NCBI GenBank assembly: GCA_029851415.1
Contig: CM056743.1
Coordinates: forward strand, 90,680,501-90,744,500
DNA from: Eretmocerus hayati
Taxonomy: Eukaryota; Arthropoda; Insecta; Hymenoptera; Aphelinidae
Direction: 5' to 3'
DNA: 64,000 nucleotides
Shown here: positions 56,618 through 64,000 of the stretch, in pieces
Position numbering within the stretch: position 1 is the first letter of the stretch
Layout: the number at the start of each line of letters is the position of its first letter
Made by a program: the position numbers and the translations under genes
Notes under the pieces: model-generated
Seen by the model: only the letters and a program-made list of their open reading frames with translations
The model's database searches: none
What the model was told of the DNA's origin: nothing

Positions 56618-57197
56618 CTACTGAAAAATATTTACAGGTATTAGTCGAAGCTGATATTTCCCGGAGTCTCCAACAAACTCCATACCAAGTAATTCTGGTA
56701 CCAGCATTCCGTTGTGACCCCGTACTTTTTCTTCCCCCATAGCCTTGCTCCAATATTCGAGATCCTAAGAATGATGAATGGGAAAAATTTATGTATAACT
56801 CAACTAGATATTACTGGGAATATTTCTTTTGATTTCAAGATACTAACATTCCCTCTCTCTCCTTGAACATATTGTATACGTTCTTGCTTCCATCCTGATA
56901 TGCTCGCCATATAACTTCCTAGAATCCCTCAAAATAGAAAATTTTGAATATCGAAGATATTTCGTATGGATGAGCTGCGTTTCGTGAATACTCAAAAGTT
57001 TAATATATTTATGTTGAAAGTGACTTACCTCTGTTATGTTCCTTCTTGGATATCGGCTTTTGTCCCTCGCAGCTGTAACTCCGTTTTCCGATATCAAGCA
57101 CGTTCTGCATTGGCAGCTCCTCTGAATTTGAAACGACCTCCGCACTGCTCGACCGCTTGCTGGAAACTGACCATGGCAGCTCTCCGCTGTTATTCAT
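56618..57197 (-). CDS. Putative three-exon gene, 128 codons, unknown product
   Basis: Minus strand. Exon 1 is 57197-57029 (ATG at 57197, ends in phase 1 at GAG|GTAAGT). Intron 1 is 57028-56919 (110 bp, ends ATTCTAG). Exon 2 is 56918-56848 (71 nt, donor GTTAGT). Intron 2 is 56847-56765 (83 bp, ends TTCTTAG). Exon 3 is 56764-56618 with TAG stop. Phases match at both joins. Exon 1 is Ser/Glu-rich (MNNSGELPWSVSSKRSSSAE). Exon 2 gives GSYMASISGWKQERIQYVQG. Exon 3 gives DLEYWSKAMGEEKVRGHNGM and a hydrophobic LVPELLGMEFV stretch. No family recognised. A second frame is also open across the joins but lacks an ATG. Exon 3 could instead end at a GTAAAT near 56632 and continue. It sits in the only element-free gap of this area. 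Confidence 0.45.
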
Positions 57198-57245
57198 ATA
57201 CCTCTGAGTACCCTCACTCCGACTTTATTCCGAACTCAGGGGTGT

Positions 57246-57401
57246 CAAGCGTTGTATAGTGCCTCCCCTCAAGCCCTTCAAGTCGTGTGCAGAGCTCGCC
57301 GTGGACCCGGGGTGAAGGAGATCCTTCACCGCAACGCTGCGGCGCTCTCTGCACATGACTGAAGAGGCTTGAGGGGTGGGACGATACTACGCTTGAAAAC
57401 C
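57246..57401. mobile_element. Small foldback MITE just upstream of the putative gene
   Basis: TCAAGCGTTGTATAGTGCCT at 57246 pairs with the inverse near 57401, continuing through CCCCTCAAGCC...TTCAAGTC...TGTGCAGAG. Length about 156 bp, arms about 60 bp. Its left edge lies 49 bp from the ATG of the putative gene. Confidence 0.75.
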
Positions 57402-57504
57402 GTGTACTGAGCTTGGCGTGAGCCGCGCATCGAATGTGAATGTGTGTGCGTGCAGCAATGAGGAGTACAGAAAACAGGATCCCCCCAACCAAACTCACTA
57501 TTAA

Positions 57505-57938
57505 GGTAGTAGTAGCGGTACTCGAATTAACTATCAGAAAATCACGAAATTTGGCACAGAGGTAGATTAGTGTGTCAAACAGAGACAGCTGGAATTTTGA
57601 GGCCTTTAGGAGCCGGGGAGAAAAGTTCTGGGCAATTTCGCAAAGGCCGATTAACACGGCGTCTTATGGGAGATGATCGATACACTCATTCCCAACTATC
57701 AGATTTTCACGGGAGAAAGCACACAGGTGTAAGACTGCACGAAAAATGCATAGAAACAAACAGATCAACAATTAGGAGCCTATAAAGAAAGATCTGAGCC
57801 AACATGTCACTACTTTCGGCGGTTTGGGGGTCAGGTTGTCGTCTGCTGTGAGCATTACTATACCTATACAGGCGGGCGGAAACGAGTCAAGCGAGGATCT
57901 AATCTACACTTGGACTTATCAGTACCGCTAGTACTACC
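57505..57938. mobile_element. Short TTAA-flanked element
   Basis: GGTAGTAGTAGCGGTACT follows TTAA (57501-57504), and the inverse AGTACCGCTAGTACTACC precedes TTAA (57939-57942). A TTAA duplication points to piggyBac or Kolobok-type mobilisation (family knowledge). The internal sequence has no recognised coding. Confidence 0.75.
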
Positions 57939-57942
57939 TTAA

Positions 57943-58429
57943 GAGTAGGGGGAGCATCTGTGTGGGTTCATTGTGTAAGGGAGAGGATTTCTGCAAGGGG
58001 ATGTTTACCTGAAAAACTGAACTCACCCACGTCACCTGACTTATTTTAGGCCGGATCAGGTTAGGGCCAGGTAACCCGCGCCACGAAGGGCGGGACGGCG
58101 GGGGAAATTGGGAGCACCTGTGGATCGCGAAAATCATATGCTGCGGACACTTTTATATAATTTCATATCGATCGAATAAATACACGTGATTTTGGTCTGA
58201 AAATACAGAAGATACGATTTATTGCTATTAGTACTTCATGTCACGACTCGCAGGTCGATAAACCTGATTACAGCGCCACCTATGGCGTGAATGTTCCTCA
58301 AATGTTCGTCGAAATGTTCAATGTTCGATATCTCATGATCACTAACTCACGTGTAGCGGAAATGCCCCTATACACAATAGTCAGAATTCACTTCACTTGG
58401 TTACCGCAGAAATGCCCATATATACAGTG
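57943..58429. other. no recognisable feature
   Basis: Mixed composition, no repeat or coding signal recognised. Confidence 0.3.
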
Positions 58430-59400
58430 GCCGGGGCTAACTCGAGAGGGGAGCAGACTGTCCCTACGCGACCGGCCCTTATCCCTCCAACTCCGCGCTT
58501 CCGTCTCCGGAAGTTGGAGCTTTAACGACCCGCGTGGCCTAACATGGCCAAATCGAGTATGCTAACCTGGACGCGGGGAGTTGGGTGGACCAGTGACGAC
58601 ATGGTGAGGCGGCGGATCGCCCACGGACGAGAAAAACTCACCACGTCGTCAAGCGGGGGATAGACTGCCCGGTAGCTAGCCTTCACGACACGACTCTCCA
58701 AAGATAAGGGCAACGATAAGGGCAAGCGTGCACTGGGGAGACATTTGAAGGGCCACTCATCGCGTCAGCTGACATCGTCCGGGCAAACACTACATAACAC
58801 TGCTCCTGCACCGCTGCTGATGATACTGCTGCGTGCTGCAGCTCTCTCTCTCTATCTCGCTCTCGCACATTGTCCCTGGTCACCCGGGCAGAGTCACCCT
58901 CCAAGGTACGGGTGCCCTGGGCGAGATGTGGTTGTGTGTAGCACCCGCCTACCCAGCGACTGCTGGTACAAGCCTGGGTCACTCACCACTGATCACTCAC
59001 GGTCATTCTGGACCACCCGCGGCGCGATCACTAGGCCCTTACTGGGCGGACTCCTGGAGCACGCACGCGGTGAATTTTATATACTGATGTACAGGGAGGT
59101 CTGCTACAGGCGGCTGCCATCCCAAGATTGGCGGCCGGTGACGCGCAGCGCGGCTTCCTCTTGCCCGCGCGAACGCCACGCCGCCTGGCTGCATGGGCTG
59201 GCAAGTGCTGCCACCAACTCGGTGGCGGGAGTTGCTGGCCCGGTCGAAAGTTGCCTGTAGTCTCCTCCTCTCGTCACCTCGGGTAAACCTCGGAAGAAAA
59301 GTTGGACATGAGAGATTAGTCCTAAATTCACCTTGCCCGAGGTGACGACGAGGGTTTGACGAGAGGAGACGAGAAGCGTGCTGCAACGTCCGCGTTGCAA
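58430..59400. other. GC/CpG-rich island
   Basis: Distinctly GC-rich with many CpG. The plus strand is open 58745-59260 (171 codons) with a hydrophobic Leu/Ala stretch (LLMILLRAAALSLYLALA), and other frames are long too, as expected from GC content. GTCACCTCGGG near 59274 is inverted as CCCGAGGTGAC near 59336. It may be a CpG-rich promoter or a GC-rich retroelement piece; no gene can be claimed. Confidence 0.35.
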
Positions 59401-59557
59401 TTGGCGCAGTGCAATAAGCAAGGAGACCACGTGTTGTGCATGTGTGTGATTTATGAAAGTATATAAATGCTTTGTACGTAATAATATAAGTAGCCGTCTG
59501 GATTGAGTGTGGATGGTGAAGAGAGAAGGTGGAGGGTGGTAGGTGGTTAATGGTGGG

Positions 59558-59639
<82 letters not shown>
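59558..59639. repeat. (TG)n microsatellite
   Basis: About 40 uninterrupted GT dinucleotides, ending 32 bp left of foldback E2. Confidence 0.97.
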
Positions 59640-59640
<1 letters not shown>

Positions 59641-59671
59641 TATCTGAGAGAACTCATGAGTGCTTTGTATA

Positions 59672-61769
59672 TGAGTCATTCCGGAGCATTTCGGCCAGAG
59701 GCGTCACCAGGGGGGTCTCGGAAAAATCCCAAAAAAATTTTTTCCATCACTACTATGTTTAAAATGTACAAAAAAATTTTTTTGGCATTTTTCCGAAGCC
59801 CTCCACGGGCCCTAGGGCCCACAGAAGGTCTATTTCAGGCCCTTTTCTGGACTATTACTGGAAAATCATAGCTCCGGCTAGACTCAATCTTTTTTCACGT
59901 ACTTCGGCGCATTTTCTTTGTTAGGACTAGCACTTTTGAAAAAAGAAATAGTCCGGGATCAATCATGTTGCCTAGTAACTTCTAGGAGCTATTTGCTGAG
60001 AGCAGATTTTAGCGAATTGTGGGCCTCCTTCAAAGCAATCTAGCTCCTACAAGACATGTGATAATCGACTCTTGCAGGTAGGCATTTTGAAGGTCTTGAA
60101 AAAACCTACAATTTGACTACCTGCAGAAGTCGATTATCTTACTTTTCATAGGAGCTATAGCCGATACAAGTTGAGCAGTTTTGTAAAAATACCAAACTTT
60201 GAGCTCAATTTAAAAAAATCGTTTTTTTTCCTTTCGACCCCAAACCTGTGCGAATATGCTTTTCGATACCAATACTATCAATTGAAACAATAATCTGCGT
60301 GGGCAATTCAATTCTCGATCTTATTCAACCAATTTAAAATACTCTTTTTTGACTTTTTGGTTAAAATGCCGACATAGGCATGGCTCGCATATGCTTCCAT
60401 CTGAGTTGTTGTGCACCAATCTGGGTGAAATTACTCCCCGTAGTAACCCCAAATATGTGTAAGAACTTCCGGAGGCGAGCCTCAAGCCAGAAGCGAGCTG
60501 GAGGTTCAGTCCATCAGGTCCAAAATGGGCATTATTTCATCTATTTTTGGGCAGGCGAGCGAGGGCTCGACTCCCTGTGTTTATGCTCACAGATGAGACG
60601 AATGGCTAGAATAGGGATTCAAACATGTTTTTCCGACGCAAAATGACTATCTAAACACAATCCCGGGGTCAATTCGTGCCTAGGATATCATCCAATCCTC
60701 AAACGCGGTTAAACTCCGTAATAACAGGTTTTGCGCCTCTACTGCAAAATAACGATAATTCATGGCCAAATTGACCCTGGAACCGTGTTTGGATGGTCAT
60801 TTTGAGTCGGGAAAACATGTTTGGATCTCCATTCTAGCCCCTCGTCTCGTTTGTGAGCAGAAACACGAGGAGTCGAGCCCTCGCTCGCCTGCCGAAATTA
60901 GATGGAATAATGCCCATTTTGGACCTGATGGACTGAACCTCCAGCTCACTTCTGGCTTGAGGCTCGCCTCTGAAAGTTCTTACACATATTTGGGGGTACT
61001 TTGGGGAGTAATTCCACCCAGATTGGTGCACAACAACTCAGATGGAAGAATATGCGAGCCATGCCTATGTCGGCATTTTAACCAAAAAGTCAAAAAAGAG
61101 TATTTTAAATTGGTTGAATAAGATCGAGAATTGAATGGCCCACGCAGGTTATTATTTTAATTGATAGTATTGGTATCGAAAAACACATTCGCACAGGTTT
61201 AGGGTCGAAAGAAAAAAAACCATTCTTTTAAATTGAGCTCAAAGTTTGGTATTTTTACAAAACTGCTCAACTTGTATCGGCTATAGCTCCTATGAAAAGT
61301 AGGATAATCGACTTCTGCAGGTAGTCAAATTGTAGGTTTTTTCAAGACCTTCAAAATGCCTACCTGCAAGAGTCGATTATCACATGTCTTGTAGGAGCTA
61401 GATCGCTTTGAAGGAGGCCCACAATTCGCTAAAATCTGCTCTCAGCAAATAGCTCCTAGAAGTTACTAGGCAACATGATTGATCCCGGACTATTTCTTTT
61501 TTCAAAAGTGCTAGTCCTAACAAAGAAAATGCGCCGAAGTACGTGAAAAAAGATCGAGTCTAGCCGGAGCTATGATTTTCCAGTAATAGTCCAGAAAAGG
61601 GCCTGAAATAGACCTTCTGTGGGCCCTAGGGCCCGTGGAGGGCTTCGGAAAAATGCCAAAAAAATTTTTTTGTACATTTTAAACATAGTATTGATGGAAA
61701 AAATTTTTTTGGGATTTTTCCGAGACCCCCCTGGTGACGCCTCTGGTCGAAATGCTCCGAAATGACTCA
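59672..61769. mobile_element. Foldback element E2 (2.1 kb), TA-flanked
   Basis: TGAGTCATTCCGGAGCATTT at 59672 is inverted at 61769, with TA on both sides. Arms pair throughout (GGCGTCACCAGGGGGGTCTC, the GTCGATTATC...TCATAGGAGC block, TTTTGGTTAAAATGCCGACA at 60356 against 61075) and meet near 60720. It shares internal blocks with E1 (TAGCTCCTAC, CGATACAAGTTGAGC) but its middle differs. Confidence 0.85.
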
Positions 61770-61773
61770 TATA

Positions 61774-64000
61774 TGAGTCATTCTTTTTAATATCGCCAGG
61801 TTTTGTGTCGGGGGGTCAGGGATTTTTCTGTAACTTTAGGTACATGTTGCATATGATGAAAGACGATGGAAAGCACAGTTCTTAGGTCCCGAAAGTCATC
61901 CGCGCGAGTTTGGCGCCCTATTTTCGTTTTCAAAATTCGTGAAAGATTCGATTTTTCAACTTTTTGATTGATTTCTCACCAGTATGGAACCCAATAAGAA
62001 AATGATCTAAGACACATATTTCGACGTGAAATGAGCTGAATTTTACGAAAAAAATACTCTCAGATCCGTCAAAGATGAACGTAACCTCAAAAAAGTGGTT
62101 TTTTTTTTCAGAAAAACTCAATTTTCAAGCCTTAGGCCCTATTTTATCTCAAATTTGACATTTTCATCGGATTCCTCGTCGAATTTTACGTCGAAAACCA
62201 TTTTTCAAAAATTGGGCTGATGATGGGTTTGGCCACCATAATAATAACTTTAGTAGCAGGGCCGTAAAAATAGCGCTAAATTGTTCGTTTCGGGAGAGAC
62301 ACTTATTACACTGGACAACAAAATATTGGGTCAGAAGTAGCGCATTGATCGAACAATGACTTTTCCGTGTATTTTTCGACGTAGAAACCGAATCCGAAAC
62401 CAGTTTTGCAACTAGACATCAGGAATTCTTTTACACCGCGAAATACTGAGCTTCTAAAAAACTGCATTTTTAGCGTTTTTTGATGATTTTGTAGATACAT
62501 GATTTTGATGGTGCAACCTTGCAGCGGGCTTTGAGCGTACCCGAACTATGATTTCTCACGTATTCTGACCTGCTAAACACGATGAAAGTTGTTTTACAGG
62601 GCTAGCATGCGCTTGAAACAAATGACAAGCTGATTTTTCGAGTTGCTATCAGGAGAGTTTGGACGATTTCGTGATGAATCTCAAAGTGATCACGGAATTG
62701 ATCAGAAACACCCTCTGCAATACCACGAGAGCGCATTCCTTTCCTATTTGCACACACACTAAGGGAATGATGTTTGCAGTCACCTAAAAGTAGATTAGTT
62801 GAATATACATGTATAATCCCGAAAAGAAACTTTTGATCTAATATTCCTGAGGTAAGCTCAAGCTTTCTCGTAATGAGTCAAATTTGCAGTTCCCTAGTCT
62901 CATGTACTTCTGAGTGCATATAGATAGTCGTTTGCAACCAGCCCAAGATGGCACATCTGACGCTGGATGTTCTTATTCACTCGCCTCCGGAATAAAATCA
63001 TTGGAGTGCCCACATTAGCTTAGGGTGAAAAACGATGTAACTAGGTTGATTACATATTCATGGTATATCAAGGTACGTTCCGTACCCTAAACCGAGTTTA
63101 GGTCTCCAGAACTTCTGATACCGTATCCTAGCAACAAAATGACATTGTTCTAGTAGTTTGAGTGGCTTCTAGGTACAAAAACTCGAGCATTGATCCAATA
63201 CGAGGAGGCTTGAACTAACCCGATGAATAGATCTCGGAATAGATCAAAAGTTTCTTTTCGGGATTATACATGTATATTCAAGTAATCTACTTTTAGGCGA
63301 CTGCAAACATCATTCCCTTAGTGTGTGTGCAAATAGAAAAAGAATGCGCTCTCGTAGTATTCCAGAGGGTGTTTCTGATCAATTCCGTGATCACTTTGAG
63401 ATTTATCACGAAATCGTCCAAACTGTCCCGATAGCAACTCGAAAAATCAGCTCGTCCTTCGTTTCGAACGCATGCTAGCCCTGTAAAACAACTTCCATCG
63501 TGTTTAGCAGGTCAAAATACGTAAGAAATCATAGTCCGGGTACGCTCAAAGCCCGCTGCAAGGTGGCACCATCAAAATCATGTATCTACAAAAGCATCAA
63601 AAAACGCTAAGAATGCAGTTTTTTTAGAAGCTCAGTATTTCGCGGTTTAAAAGAATTCCTGATATCTAGATGCAAAACTGGTTTCGGATTCGGTTTCTAC
63701 GTCGACAAATACACGAAGAAGTCATTGTTTGATCAATGCGCTACTTCTGACCCAATATTTTGTTGTCCAGTGTAATAAGTGTCCCTCCCGAAACGAACAA
63801 TTTAGCGCTCGGCTCTGCTACTAAAGTTATTATTATGGTGGCCAAATCTATCCTCAGCCCAATTTTTGAAAAACGGTTTTCGACGTAAAATTTGACGAGG
63901 AATCCGATGGAAATGTCAAATTTGAGATAAAATAGGGCCTACGGCTTGAAAATTGGGTTTTTCTGAAAAAACCCCACTTTTTTGAGGTTTTGTTCATCTT
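61774..64000. mobile_element. Foldback element Q, cut by the window end
   Basis: Starts TGAGTCATTCTTTTTAATAT directly after E2 (only TATA between them). Left arm 61774-62840 pairs with 63236-64000 (TTGACATTTTCATCGGATTC at 62155 against 63915; ACCTGCTAAACACGATG at 62569 against 63500; GAATATACATGTATAATCCC at 62801 against 63280). The spacer is about 395 bp. Symmetry about 63040 predicts the right end about 307 bp beyond the window. Confidence 0.85.

Noticed and set aside
56618..57145. Alternative frame across the same three exons (...RYPRRNITE / EVIWRAYQDGSKN / ISNIGARLWGKKK)
   Set aside because: Also open and phase-compatible but has no ATG upstream of the splice; the ATG-initiated frame is preferred.
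58745..59260. 171-codon frame with a signal-peptide-like Leu/Ala stretch
   Set aside because: Lies in a GC-rich island where several frames are open; no domain, no splice or codon evidence.

Overview
The window is eukaryotic nuclear DNA, most probably from an arthropod and likely an insect. It is AT-rich, has no operon-like layout and contains no long host gene. It carries Jockey-type non-LTR retrotransposons, hAT/ZMYM-type, Tigger and pogo/BrkDBD DNA transposons, a Gypsy-type gag remnant and a tRNA-derived SINE head. The few credible introns are short (83-133 bp) with GT...AG ends. The species cannot be named from sequence alone.

The dominant theme is long inverted repeats. At least a dozen foldback (palindromic) elements are visible, and they account for much of the window: 690-4782, ~7555-8670, 13992-15437, 21861-24121, 25376-27170, 29591-30436, 31109-32126, 35318-47717, 39769-45024, 40019-41805, 41933-42768, ~52758-56536, 52841-53762, 59672-61769 and 61774 to beyond the window end. 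Several have readable target-site duplications (TA, TTAT, CAATAC, probably TATA), and several are nested.

Layout. 1-7.5 kb: a minus-strand hAT/ZMYM-like remnant split by a 4.1 kb foldback that itself holds a truncated Jockey fragment. 7.5-8.7 kb: a foldback. 8.9-12 kb: a plus-strand hAT/ZMYM pseudogene with one short intron. 12.3-13.2 kb: a second truncated Jockey fragment. 14-15.4 kb: a foldback. 17-21 kb: a Jockey-like element with a long open ORF1 and an intact 954-codon ORF2 joined by a TGATG stop-start. 21.3 kb: a SINE head. 21.9-24.1 kb: a head-to-head array of 511-bp units. 25.4-27.2 kb: a foldback truncating a Gypsy-type gag (27.3-28.7 kb). 29.6-33.4 kb: three more foldback or half-foldback pieces, one built of short tandem repeats. 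33.4-50.3 kb: a nested complex. Two related arms 16 kb apart enclose a GC-rich hairpin cluster, a giant foldback made of about 176-bp tandem monomers, and inside that a 5.3 kb TIR element holding a palindrome, a TA-flanked foldback and a Tigger remnant. A pogo/BrkDBD remnant lies just outside the giant foldback. 50.3-52.7 kb: duplicated non-coding segments. 52.8-56.5 kb: a spacerless palindrome with a Tc1-like foldback inserted. 56.6-57.2 kb: the best host-gene candidate, a three-exon minus-strand gene of 128 codons. 57.5-59.4 kb: a TTAA-flanked element and a GC-rich island. 59.7-64 kb: two foldbacks inserted side by side.

The sequence reads as a nest of mobile elements rather than a functional gene neighbourhood. 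The most unusual part is the family of foldback elements whose arms are satellite-like tandem arrays.
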